64,000 nt of DNA from Mangrovimonas yunxiaonensis (lineage in GTDB: Bacteria > Bacteroidota > Bacteroidia > Flavobacteriales > Flavobacteriaceae). Both the position numbers and the translations under genes were made by a program. The stretch spans positions 248,001-312,000 of the forward strand of contig NZ_JPFK01000005.1 in NCBI RefSeq assembly GCF_000733475.1, written 5' to 3'. Below, one piece after another: positions 18,725-26,267 of this stretch (position 1 is its first letter; every line of letters starts with the position of its first letter). Below the pieces are notes generated by a model. The model was given only the letters and a program-made list of their open reading frames with translations. It did not search any database and had not been told where the DNA came from.

Positions 18725-19933
18725 TTATTGGACTTCAATTAAGGCTTTCGAAATTCTGCTCGATGCCACTTTTGAGGCTATAATTCCCAAACAGGAAATG
18801 GTTAAAAACACGAGTATAAGGTTTTCCCATTTCACAATCATTGGATAGGGTAACGATGGGGTAATCATAACCAAAGCAAAGGCGATTTGTAAGCGTACAA
18901 TAATATAGCCTATGGCCAACCCCAAAACACCACCTAAAACAGACATTAAGCTGCCTTGGTAAAAGAAAATACGTTGAATGCTTTTTAAGGTAGCCCCCGT
19001 ACTGTACAAGGTTTTTAAGTTGGCTTTTTTATCTAAAATCATCATAATAAGAGAGCCAATAACATTAAAAAGTGCAATAATCAGAACTAACGTAAAAATT
19101 AGGTAAACCGCCAAGTTTTCGGTGTTTAGCATTTTGTACAGCGCATCGTTTAACTGGGCCTTATTTTTAAGGGTGACCTTGTTTCCTAAAACCCCAAGAA
19201 TCTCGTTTCGGGCTTCTGCTTCGGTAGCATTGGGGTGCAGCTTAAACTCTATGGCCGAGTAGCTATTTTTAGGAACTTCCAAGAGGGCCCTAGCCATGTC
19301 AATAGGCGTGTAAATGTAGGTGTCGTTTAAAGTTTCGTTTACATCAAAAATACCAACATTTATAGCGTGAAATGAATTATAGGCTTCTTTTAACGATGTA
19401 ATTTGGCCTTTTCCGGGCTTTGGCACATAGAGATTTAATTTTTTTCCGTAGTCTAAAACCCCAATAGAAAGGGTGTTGGAAATGCCCATGCCGGTGACTA
19501 CTTGGTTAGATTTTGATGTTAGCCAATTGCCGTAAGCAATTACAGAATCTATAGCTGTTACGGTTTGGTAGTTCTCATCAACACCTTTTATAAACGCATT
19601 GGGGTAGTTTTTAGTTTCATAAGCCACAAACACCCGCTCCTCAATAATTTTAGAATGGGCGCTAACGGTTTTTAGGGTGCTTAGTTTGCGGGTTTCTGCT
19701 TCTGTAAGCACCATGTATTTTCCTGTTGCAGGCTGAGCCTTAAGATCGGGATCGATAATGGAGGTAAACTGCAGGGTAAAATCCTTAAGCCCGGCAAACC
19801 CCGACAAAACAATAAACAAGGCCGCAGAACCAAGAACAATCCCTATGGTAGCAATAATGGTAATGTAATTTATAGCATTATTGGAACTTTTGGTAAAAAG
19901 GTAACGCTTAGCGATGTAAAAGGAAAAATTCAA
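18725..19933 (-). CDS. ABC transporter permease, LolC/LolE-like (FtsX/MacB fold)
   Basis: Inner-membrane permease of 402 aa: one N-terminal helix (IATIGIVLGSAALFIVLSGF, about 28-47), a large extracytoplasmic domain (about 50-260), and three C-terminal helices carrying the FtsX domain (TLVLIIALFNVIGSLIMMIL to the end). This topology matches LolC/E lipoprotein-release permeases. No ATPase gene is adjacent, as is common in Bacteroidota. Its start abuts the rbfA stop (0 bp), indicating one transcript. Confidence 0.9.
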   Translation of the reverse strand: MNFSFYIAKRYLFTKSSNNAINYITIIATIGIVLGSAALFIVLSGFAGLKDFTLQFTSIIDPDLKAQPATGKYMVLTEAETRKLSTLKTVSAHSKIIEERVFVAYETKNYPNAFIKGVDENYQTVTAIDSVIAYGNWLTSKSNQVVTGMGISNTLSIGVLDYGKKLNLYVPKPGKGQITSLKEAYNSFHAINVGIFDVNETLNDTYIYTPIDMARALLEVPKNSYSAIEFKLHPNATEAEARNEILGVLGNKVTLKNKAQLNDALYKMLNTENLAVYLIFTLVLIIALFNVIGSLIMMILDKKANLKTLYSTGATLKSIQRIFFYQGSLMSVLGGVLGLAIGYIIVRLQIAFALVMITPSLPYPMIVKWENLILVFLTISCLGIIASKVASSRISKALIEVQ

Positions 19934-20329
19934 TTACGACTTTTTTCGTTTGTCCAAGAGGTCTGGGTTTTCAATGGGGTTGTCTTTACCTTTTAACGAC
20001 CGCTCGATACTGTCGATGTACTCCAACGTATCATCAATGTAAAAATGAAGCTCGGGCATTTTGCGCAATTGGTTTTTGGTGCGCTGGGCCAATTCGTGCT
20101 TAATTAAATGCTTGTTAGAAGCAATGCCATCTAATAGTGCTTCGGATTTATCCTTTGGAAAAATACTTAAGTATACCTTGGCGTTGGATAGGTCTACCGT
20201 AACCCTTACCTTGGTTACCGAAATAATAATGCCTCTTAAACCACTTTGGGTTACAGCCTTTTGCAGCACATCTACCAAATCCTGCTGTAATACCGAAGCG
20301 ATTTTTTTCTGTCTTTGCGTTTCTTCCAT
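19934..20329 (-). CDS. rbfA: Ribosome-binding factor A
   Basis: Single-domain KH-like 30S maturation factor, 131 aa. MEETQRQKKIASVLQQDLVD... with VRVTVDLSNAKVYLSIFP and LRKMPELHFYIDDTLEYID is the RbfA signature. The ATG at 20329 is preferred to an in-frame GTG four codons upstream, because family members begin with this M-E/T-x-R-Q-K-K segment. It is the first gene of a unit with the LolC/E-like permease. Confidence 0.96.
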   Translation of the reverse strand: MEETQRQKKIASVLQQDLVDVLQKAVTQSGLRGIIISVTKVRVTVDLSNAKVYLSIFPKDKSEALLDGIASNKHLIKHELAQRTKNQLRKMPELHFYIDDTLEYIDSIERSLKGKDNPIENPDLLDKRKKS

Positions 20330-20424
20330 AAGTAATCCCACTAAATCGTTAAACTTTCAAGGTACAAAAATAACGGTTATTTGATTATTATGTTATTTTT
20401 AGGCCACATTTCACAATATTAATC

Positions 20425-20829
20425 ATGAGAAAGATAGAACACATTGGCATAGCGGTAAAAGATATTGAGGCTTCTAATAAGCTTTTTGAAAAGCTGTTTA
20501 ATGCACCCCATTACAAAATGGAAACGGTGGCTAGCGAGGGGGTGCTAACCTCGTTTTTTGCCTCGGGCCCCAATAAAATTGAATTGCTGCAAGCAACCAC
20601 CCCAGACAGCCCGATAGCCAAATTTATAGAAAAAAAGGGCGAGGGCATTCACCATATTGCCTTTGATGTAGCCGATATTACTGCCGAAATAGCCCGCTTA
20701 AAACAGGAGGGTTTTGTTGTTTTAAACGAGACACCCAAGCAAGGTGCCGATAATAAACTGGTGGCCTTTTTGCACCCAAAGTCTACCAATGGGGTATTAA
20801 TTGAGTTGTGCCAAGAGATAAAGGCGTAA
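20425..20829 (+). CDS. mce: Methylmalonyl-CoA epimerase
   Basis: VOC-fold metal-dependent epimerase interconverting (R)- and (S)-methylmalonyl-CoA, 134 aa, normal size. Metal ligands are visible: His in KIEHIGIAVKD near residue 5, the EGIHHIAFDV His pair near residue 73, and Glu in GVLIELCQE near residue 129. It feeds the propionate/succinyl-CoA route used with methylmalonyl-CoA mutase, which is not in this window. Confidence 0.93.
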   Translation: MRKIEHIGIAVKDIEASNKLFEKLFNAPHYKMETVASEGVLTSFFASGPNKIELLQATTPDSPIAKFIEKKGEGIHHIAFDVADITAEIARLKQEGFVVLNETPKQGADNKLVAFLHPKSTNGVLIELCQEIKA

Positions 20830-20835
20830 AAAACC

Positions 20836-20866
20836 TTGTAGGATTTTAAAATATGTAGTAATATTG
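20836..20866 (+). promoter_or_regulatory. Candidate promoter of the CAU tRNA
   Basis: TTG (20836-20838), 20 nt, TAATATTG (20859-20866). The predicted start point is about 35 nt before the mature tRNA 5' end. Confidence 0.5.
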
Positions 20867-20907
20867 CACACTCTTTTTTAAAGGAGTATATTAGTGTTAT
20901 GCTAATG

Positions 20908-20981
20908 GGTCCTATAACTCAGTTGGTTAGAGTATCTGACTCATAATCAGAAAGTCCCTGGTTCGAGCCCAGGTGGGACCA
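20908..20981 (+). tRNA. tRNA with CAU anticodon (tRNA-Ile2 or elongator tRNA-Met)
   Basis: Complete cloverleaf of 74 nt. The 7-bp acceptor is GGTCCTA/TGGGACC with one G-U pair, the D-arm is standard, the anticodon stem TCTGA/TCAGA holds loop CTCATAA (anticodon CAT), and the T-arm is CCTGG-TTCGAGC-CCAGG with discriminator A. CCA is not encoded. Sequence alone does not separate lysidine-modified tRNA-Ile2 from elongator Met. It is not the initiator, which has a different acceptor and GGG/CCC stem. Confidence 0.93.
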
Positions 20982-20994
20982 CAGATTGAAAATG

Positions 20995-21025
20995 AAAGCC
21001 TTACAGAAATGTAAGGCTTTTTTTG
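20995..21025 (+). terminator. Intrinsic terminator after the CAU tRNA
   Basis: AAAGCCTTAC / GTAAGGCTTT perfect 10-bp stem with a 6-nt loop followed by a T-run, 14 nt after the tRNA. Confidence 0.9.
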
Positions 21026-21090
21026 TGCTTTCAGATGAAACATTTTTGGATTAGCGATATTAATTGTGATTATCAAAAAAAAGTCCCAAT

Positions 21091-21288
21091 CCCTACTACT
21101 CACTACTAACTACCCACTACCCACTGCTATACTGAGTGCCACCAAAGGGTCACGTCTTCCGTCTTGGTTCCTGACTCTTGGCTCCTGATTCTTTATTTCT
21201 GATTCTATTAAATGACAACTGACACCCCGCAACAGTATTCCCGTCTCACGCCTCACGCCTCCCGTCTCACCACTCCCGCCTTGGCTCC
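21091..21288. repeat. Degenerate heptanucleotide repeat arrays
   Basis: Three phased blocks of 7-nt units in a non-coding stretch. 21091-21125 has five units near ACYCACT. 21151-21206 has eight units near TGRYTCT/TCCGTCT. 21240-21288 has seven units such as CCCGTCT, CACGCCT, CACGCCT, CCCGTCT, CACCACT, CCCGCCT, TGGCTCC. The strand is strongly pyrimidine-biased. The intervening 33 nt also contain heptad pairs (TGACAAC, TGACACC). The antisense open frame here is a by-product of the repeats. Confidence 0.8.
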
Positions 21289-21289
21289 A

Positions 21290-21333
21290 GTATAGCTTAA
21301 GTATGGCTTCGGTATGGATAAAGTATGAAAGAA
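21290..21333. repeat. Four degenerate 11-nt tandem units
   Basis: GTATAGCTTAA, GTATGGCTTCG, GTATGGATAAA and GTATGAAAGAA follow each other exactly, directly after the heptad arrays. Each begins GTAT. Confidence 0.7.
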
Positions 21334-21494
21334 GCCTTTGGGCATAAGAGGCAGTTAAAGCATAAAACGGAAAAAACAGCACATAAAGGCAGAAACGAAC
21401 ACCCGCTAAAAACGACCCTCGCTACCGCACGATTACTCCGGTAAACTCAGTACAAGTGTGTCGTGTGGTATTAACAAAACAACAACTATAAACC

Positions 21495-21575
21495 ATGAAC
21501 CGTAATTATAAATGTCATAATCCAGAAGGATTGATTTTTAAACCACCTGCAACCCATTTAATAACAATAAATTAA
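21495..21575 (+). pseudogene. Remnant of a REP-associated tyrosine transposase (RAYT) N-terminus
   Basis: Short frame MNRNYKCHNPEGLIF matches the start typical of bacteroidetal RAYT (Y1, TnpA-REP) transposases, which begin with M-x-x-x-Y-K-x-H-N-P-E-G-x-x-F. Homology is then lost (KPPATHLITIN, stop). The catalytic HUH and Tyr regions are absent, so this is a fossil fragment. From 21334 to 21494 I see only a GC-richer stretch without a coding frame, and 21576-21731 is AT-rich spacer with no other gene. Confidence 0.55.
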
Positions 21576-21731
21576 ATGCCTTTTTCGTTTGCCATAAGCC
21601 AAAAAAACATATCTTTGAGTTAAAGAACCGTGAGGCAAACAGCAGTAAAATCGCACTTAATCGATTTTATTTGCACTTAAAAGATGTTTTTTGTTTTGCC
21701 CATAGCGTTTTTTTTATACATTTACAGCTAA

Positions 21732-21941
21732 ATGAAAACACAGTACAAACCCATATTGGTGTCCGTTTTATTGGTGTTGCTAAGTTTTGTGTGTACGGCA
21801 CAAAATAGTGAAAGCCTTCCTGCTCCTCAACCTATGACAGGACCAATACCACCAGGAACCCCTATAGATGGTGGGGTGTATGTGGTTGCCGGTTTGGCAT
21901 TGGCCTATGGGGCCTACAAAAAACGAAAGGCCTTAAAATAG
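21732..21941 (+). CDS. Small exported protein with PID-CTERM-like sorting tail
   Basis: 69 aa. N-terminal signal peptide ending VCTAQ, a Pro-rich linker, then PIDGGVYVVAGLALAYGAYKK: a P-I-D-G-G motif, a hydrophobic helix and a basic end. This matches the tripartite PID-CTERM protein-sorting tail known from short flavobacterial proteins. The mature part between signal and tail is only about 25 residues. A weak promoter (TTTG 21695-21698, 18 nt, TACATTTA 21717-21724) would give an almost leaderless transcript. Function unknown. Confidence 0.75.
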   Translation: MKTQYKPILVSVLLVLLSFVCTAQNSESLPAPQPMTGPIPPGTPIDGGVYVVAGLALAYGAYKKRKALK

Positions 21942-21951
21942 GCACGTATTC

Positions 21952-22542
21952 TTAATTTTTTACCGAATTTATTTTCTGAACGTATTTACCAATAACATCA
22001 AACTCTAGGTTAACAACGCTGTTAAGTTGTAGTTGGTTAAAGTTGGTGTGTTTAAACGTATAAGGAATAATGGCCACACTAAAGGTGTTTATGCCAGAGT
22101 TTACTACGGTTAGGCTTACCCCATTTACGGTAATAGAACCTTTTTCAATGGTTAGGTTGTTTAGTGCGGCATCGTACTCAAAGGCAAATTCCCAACTGCC
22201 AGCATGTTGCGAAATATTGGTGCAAATAGCGGTTTGGTCTACATGGCCCTGAACAATATGGCCGTCTAGCCTATCGCCCAGTTTCATGCCGCGCTCTAGG
22301 TTAACAACGTCGCCAACGCTTAACTGGCCAAGGGTGGTTTTTGTTAAGGTTTCATCAATAGCAGTAACAGTATATGTGTCTTGGTCAATATCAACAACGG
22401 TTAAACACACCCCGTTGTGCGATACACTTTGGTCTATTTTTAGGGCGTTGGTAAAGGGGCAGCTTAGGGTAAGGTGCAGATTTTTACCATCTTTTTCAAG
22501 TTTTTTTACAACACCCAGCGCTTCAACAATTCCTGTAAACAT
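21952..22542 (-). CDS. ribE: Riboflavin synthase, alpha chain
   Basis: Dismutates two 6,7-dimethyl-8-ribityllumazine molecules to riboflavin. 196 aa, with the canonical start MFTGIVEALG and two lumazine-binding repeats: domain 1 SVSHNGVCLTVVDID, domain 2 SITVNGVSLTVVNS, each with its G-x-V/H-x-D-Q/G turn (HIVQGHVDQ). Full length. The stop lies 10 bp from the convergent small PID-CTERM gene and it is divergent from pdxA. No FMN riboswitch-like sequence is seen upstream. Confidence 0.97.
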   Translation of the reverse strand: MFTGIVEALGVVKKLEKDGKNLHLTLSCPFTNALKIDQSVSHNGVCLTVVDIDQDTYTVTAIDETLTKTTLGQLSVGDVVNLERGMKLGDRLDGHIVQGHVDQTAICTNISQHAGSWEFAFEYDAALNNLTIEKGSITVNGVSLTVVNSGINTFSVAIIPYTFKHTNFNQLQLNSVVNLEFDVIGKYVQKINSVKN

Positions 22543-22605
22543 AAAATCCTTTTTATTTGTCTAAATTTGTAACAACAAAATTACGAACAAAACAGATTAA
22601 TTTTA

Positions 22606-23652
22606 ATGAAGGTTAAAGAAAAAATCAAAGTTGGGATTACCATAGGCGATTTGAATGGTATAGGAGGGGAAATTATTTTAAAGACGTTTGAAGATAGCAG
22701 GATGCTGGATTTCTGTACGCCCGTTATCTATGCTTCGGTAAAAACCATGAGCCACCTAAAAAAGCATTTTGGGTTTAACGTAAACTTTAACGGCATTAAT
22801 ACCATAGATAAGGTGGTGCACGGCAAACTGAATGTGTTTAATGCCTGGAACGAAAAGGTTAACATCGAATTTGGGAAAGAAAGCCCGAAAGCTGGCGAGC
22901 TCGCTATAAAGTCGTTAAAACTGGCGGTACAGCATTTAAAAGAAGGCGCAATAGATACCTTGGTTACAGCACCAATAAACAAGCACAACATTCAATCTAA
23001 CGAATTTCAATTTCCGGGACATACAGATTATTTGGCTCAGGAATTAGAAGGAAATAGCCTAATGTTTATGGTTACCGATGCCCTAAAAGTAGGCTTATTA
23101 ACAGACCACGTGCCTGTAAAAGAAGTTACCAATCACATTACAGCAAAGCGCATTCAGGAAAAACTGCACATCATTCACAAATCGTTGCAGCAGGATTTTA
23201 AGGTAAGAAAACCTAAAATAGCCGTTCTGGGCATTAACCCACATATTGGCGACAATGGGGTTATAGGAAAAGAAGACGACGAGGTTTTAAGGCCAACACT
23301 GGAGGCCTTAAGAGAAAAAGGCATGTTGGTTTTTGGCCCCTATGCTGCCGATAGCTTTTTTGGCTCGAACAATTATAAAAATTTCGATGCTATTGTGGCT
23401 TCTTATCACGACCAAGGGCTAATTCCGTTTAAAACCCTGTCGTTTGGCAATGGGGTAAATTATACGGCAGGACTTAATAAGGTTAGGACTTCTCCAGACC
23501 ATGGGACCGCCTACGAGATTGCCGGCAAGGGCGAAGCCGACGAAAACTCGTTTAAGCAAGCCGTTTTTACAGCAATTAAGATATTTAAAAACAGAGAAGA
23601 GCACCAAGCACTTACCGAAAACCCACTAAAAACAAACCAGAAAAAGATATAA
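22606..23652 (+). CDS. pdxA: 4-hydroxythreonine-4-phosphate dehydrogenase
   Basis: NAD-dependent step of the DXP-dependent pyridoxal-phosphate pathway, 348 aa. Family motifs: GITIGDLNGIGGEII at the N-terminus, TAPINKHNIQ, FPGHTDYLAQ (metal His), GINPHIGDNG and SYHDQGLIPFK (metal His). A candidate TAAATTTG box at 22562-22569 lies 37 nt before the ATG. Divergent from ribE and upstream of the DUF177-rpmF unit. Confidence 0.97.
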   Translation: MKVKEKIKVGITIGDLNGIGGEIILKTFEDSRMLDFCTPVIYASVKTMSHLKKHFGFNVNFNGINTIDKVVHGKLNVFNAWNEKVNIEFGKESPKAGELAIKSLKLAVQHLKEGAIDTLVTAPINKHNIQSNEFQFPGHTDYLAQELEGNSLMFMVTDALKVGLLTDHVPVKEVTNHITAKRIQEKLHIIHKSLQQDFKVRKPKIAVLGINPHIGDNGVIGKEDDEVLRPTLEALREKGMLVFGPYAADSFFGSNNYKNFDAIVASYHDQGLIPFKTLSFGNGVNYTAGLNKVRTSPDHGTAYEIAGKGEADENSFKQAVFTAIKIFKNREEHQALTENPLKTNQKKI

Positions 23653-23671
23653 ACAAAAAAATGTTTATAAG

Positions 23672-23704
23672 TTGCTGAGCCTAAACAATTATTTCATATA
23701 TTTG
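23672..23704 (+). promoter_or_regulatory. Promoter of the DUF177-rpmF unit
   Basis: TTG (23672-23674), 22 nt, perfect TATATTTG (23697-23704), leaving about 16 nt of leader before the ATG at 23727. Confidence 0.7.
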
Positions 23705-23726
23705 CAGGCTCAAATACGATGTGGTA

Positions 23727-24266
23727 ATGAAGTTATTGAAAGAGTTTACAATTCAGTTTGTTGGATTAAAGCTGGGAAAACATCAATTTGAGTACAAAAT
23801 TGGAAACCAGTTCTTTGAGCATTTTGAGTATGACGAGTTTAACGATAGCAACGTAAAAGTCGCTGTCGAACTTGAAAAAAAAACCACCCTGTTAGAATTA
23901 AACTTTACGTTTAGTGGGAGTGTAAATGTTAATTGCGATTTAACAAACGAACCTTATAACCAGCCTATTTCAAACACATTTAATCTGGTTGTAAAATTTG
24001 GCCAAGAGTATAATAACGATGAGACAGACATGCTTATCATCCCTCATGGCGAATACGAAATTAACATTCAACAGTACATTTACGAACTTATAGTACTTTC
24101 TGTACCAAGTAAGCGTATACACCCAGGGGTAGAAGACGGCACATTAAACTCAGCCATACTCGAAAAACTTGACGCATTAAGTCCAGAACAACAAGAACCT
24201 ATAGAAAGCGAAGAGGAAACAGATCCTCGTTGGGATAAATTAAAAAAACTATTAACGGATAAATAA
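23727..24266 (+). CDS. DUF177 (YceD-like) protein
   Basis: 179 aa cytosolic protein of the DUF177 family, which almost always sits immediately before rpmF, as here (9 bp). The family is linked to ribosome or 23S rRNA biogenesis (YceD in E. coli, and plant homologues). Visible: SGSVNVNCDLTNEPYNQPI near the middle, with the single Cys of the family core, and the acidic C-terminal tail ESEEETDPRWDKLKKLL that ends many members. The ATG at 23727 is used because the frame upstream offers only a GTG before the promoter-proximal region. Confidence 0.9.
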   Translation: MKLLKEFTIQFVGLKLGKHQFEYKIGNQFFEHFEYDEFNDSNVKVAVELEKKTTLLELNFTFSGSVNVNCDLTNEPYNQPISNTFNLVVKFGQEYNNDETDMLIIPHGEYEINIQQYIYELIVLSVPSKRIHPGVEDGTLNSAILEKLDALSPEQQEPIESEEETDPRWDKLKKLLTDK

Positions 24267-24275
24267 TTATATAAA

Positions 24276-24479
24276 ATGGCACATCCTAAGAGAAAAATCT
24301 CTAAAACAAGAAGAGATAAGAGAAGAACACATTACAAAGCAGTTGCTCCAGAAATTGCAACGTGTCCTACAACAGGAGAAGCTCACTTATACCACAGAGC
24401 TCATTGGCACGAAGGAAAGCTATATTACAGAGGTCAAGTACTAATTGACAACTCTGAGGCAGAAGAAAATGTTGCATAA
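24276..24479 (+). CDS. rpmF: 50S ribosomal protein L32
   Basis: 67 aa. [20 protein letters not shown] is the typical basic N-terminus. The usual zinc-ribbon Cys set is reduced: [14 protein letters not shown] keeps one Cys only, so this is a zinc-free (C-minus) L32. It is co-transcribed with DUF177 and followed by a strong terminator, so fabH has its own promoter. Confidence 0.97.
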   Translation: MAHPKRKISKTRRDKRRTHYKAVAPEIATCPTTGEAHLYHRAHWHEGKLYYRGQVLIDNSEAEENVA

Positions 24480-24500
24480 ACTATTATGCGCGCATATATT

Positions 24501-24528
24501 AAAACGCTCAACCATGAGCGTTTTTTTT
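24501..24528 (+). terminator. Intrinsic terminator after rpmF
   Basis: AAAACGCTCA / TGAGCGTTTT stem, 4-nt loop, followed by a run of T. Confidence 0.9.
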
Positions 24529-24659
24529 ATGATTAATTTTTGAAAGTCTTAAAAACAACTTAATTTGCATCACATTTGCTTCCAAAAGCATTTAATACAT
24601 CAAAAAACACAACCATTTTTGATGAATTTTCGCTTTTTGGCAACTAACTTAATATAGCG

Positions 24660-25655
24660 ATGAGTAAAATTACAGCAGCCATTACAGCTGTAGGCGCATA
24701 CGTTCCCGAGTTTGTGCTGTCGAACAAGGTCTTAGAAACCATGGTCGACACCAATGATGAATGGATAACAACCAGAACTGGTATTAAAGAGCGCAGAATA
24801 CTTAAAGAACCAGGTAAAGGCACATCTTATATGGCCATAAAAGCCGCTCAAGATTTAATTAAAAAGAAAGCGCTAGATCCCAAAGACATTGATTTGGTTA
24901 TTGTTGCAACCGCAACACCCGATATGCCAGTCGCATCGACAGCCGTTTATACCGCTAGCGAAATTGGCGCAACCAATGCCTTTGCTTACGATTTGCAAGC
25001 CGCCTGTTCTAGCTTTTTGTACGGCCTCTCTACAGCAGCAAGCTATATAGAATCTGGCAGGTATAAAAAAGTACTTTTAATAGGCGCCGATAAAATGTCG
25101 TCGATAATAGATTATACCGACAGGACAACCTGTATTATTTTTGGCGATGGCGCCGGAGCGGTATTACTAGAACCCAATACCGAAGGCCTAGGATTTCAAG
25201 ACGAATTTTTACGCAGCGATGGTGCCGGACGCGAGTTTCTTAAAATAGAAGCCGGTGGCTCTATCCTACCCCCAAACGAAGACACCGTAAAAAACAAACA
25301 GCATTTTGTACACCAAGATGGGCGTACTGTATTTAAGTTTGCCGTATCGAATATGGCAGGGGTTTGCGAGGAGATTATGAAACGAAACAACCTAAGCAAG
25401 GACGATGTATCTTGGTTGGTGCCACACCAAGCCAATTTGCGTATTATAGATGCCACAGCCAACCGCATGGAGCTAGACGAAGCCAAGGTGCTAAAAAACA
25501 TTCACCGTTACGGCAACACAACATCAGCCACATTGCCCCTTTTATTATACGATTTTGAGCACCAGCTTAAAAAAGGCGATAACCTCATTTTTGCCGCCTT
25601 TGGTGGTGGCTTTACTTGGGGGTCAATTTATTTAAAATGGGCGTACAATTCATAA
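24660..25655 (+). CDS. fabH: Beta-ketoacyl-ACP synthase III
   Basis: Condenses an acyl-CoA primer with malonyl-ACP to start fatty-acid synthesis. 331 aa with the complete Cys-His-Asn triad: Cys116 in QAACSSFLYG, His256 in VPHQANLRI, Asn286 in YGNTTSA. In Flavobacteriaceae it is expected to use branched primers (inference). It follows the rpmF terminator and precedes accB by 44 bp. The common neighbour plsX is absent between rpmF and fabH. Confidence 0.97.
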   Translation: MSKITAAITAVGAYVPEFVLSNKVLETMVDTNDEWITTRTGIKERRILKEPGKGTSYMAIKAAQDLIKKKALDPKDIDLVIVATATPDMPVASTAVYTASEIGATNAFAYDLQAACSSFLYGLSTAASYIESGRYKKVLLIGADKMSSIIDYTDRTTCIIFGDGAGAVLLEPNTEGLGFQDEFLRSDGAGREFLKIEAGGSILPPNEDTVKNKQHFVHQDGRTVFKFAVSNMAGVCEEIMKRNNLSKDDVSWLVPHQANLRIIDATANRMELDEAKVLKNIHRYGNTTSATLPLLLYDFEHQLKKGDNLIFAAFGGGFTWGSIYLKWAYNS

Positions 25656-25699
25656 ACAACTAACCAAGGACTAAACATATTAATTAATATCTAAAAATC

Positions 25700-26194
25700 A
25701 TGGAATTAAAAGACATTCAAAACTTAATCAAATTTGTAGCTAAATCGGGTGCAAGTGAGGTTAAATTGGAAACCGATGATGTAAAGATTACAATAAAAAC
25801 AGGAAGCGACGATAAGGAAACCACAACGTATGTGCAGCAAATTCCAGTAAATGCACCCGTTGCCCAAGCGCCAATGCCAGCCGCACCACAACAACACGTT
25901 CAGCCGGCGGCCGCAGCTGTTTCCGAAACACCTGCAGCAGCAGAAGACTCTAAATACATAACCATAAAGTCTCCAATTATTGGAACCTTCTACAGAAAAC
26001 CATCGCCAGATAAGCCGGTGTTTGTTGAAGTAGGATCTACAATTAAAGAAGGCGATGTGCTTTGTATTATCGAAGCCATGAAGCTGTTTAATGAAATAGA
26101 ATCGGAAGTTTCGGGCAAAATCGTTAAAGTATTAGTAGACGATTCATCGCCAGTGGAGTTTGACCAACCATTATTTTTGGTTGATCCATCATAA
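25700..26194 (+). CDS. accB: Biotin carboxyl carrier protein of acetyl-CoA carboxylase
   Basis: 164 aa: N-terminal helical segment, an Ala/Pro-rich linker (about residues 48-82) and a biotinyl domain with [12 protein letters not shown], the biotin acceptor being Lys128. It carries carboxybiotin from AccC to the carboxyltransferase. In an operon with fabH and accC. Confidence 0.97.
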   Translation: MELKDIQNLIKFVAKSGASEVKLETDDVKITIKTGSDDKETTTYVQQIPVNAPVAQAPMPAAPQQHVQPAAAAVSETPAAAEDSKYITIKSPIIGTFYRKPSPDKPVFVEVGSTIKEGDVLCIIEAMKLFNEIESEVSGKIVKVLVDDSSPVEFDQPLFLVDPS

Positions 26195-26199
26195 CCTAA

Positions 26200-26258
26200 T
26201 TTAAAATTCCAAAAGCAAATCCCAGTTTGTTGGAATTTGGAATTTTTGAGATTTTAAA
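26200..26258. repeat. Imperfect palindromic intergenic element between accB and accC
   Basis: TTTAAAATTCCAAA at the left is mirrored by TTTGGAATTT and ATTTTAAA at the right. The right arm also contains a direct TTGGAAT heptad doublet. It starts 6 nt after the accB stop and ends 10 nt before the accC start. It resembles dispersed palindromic repeats of flavobacterial spacers. Confidence 0.55.
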
Positions 26259-26267
26259 CCAGACGTT

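Noticed and set aside
21110-21382. 90-aa open frame on the minus strand
   Set aside because: Arises from the heptad arrays; the protein has only repeat-driven composition and no promoter.
22543-22605. FMN riboswitch before ribE
   Set aside because: The gap is 63 bp and shows no RFN-element sequence; only promoter-like boxes.
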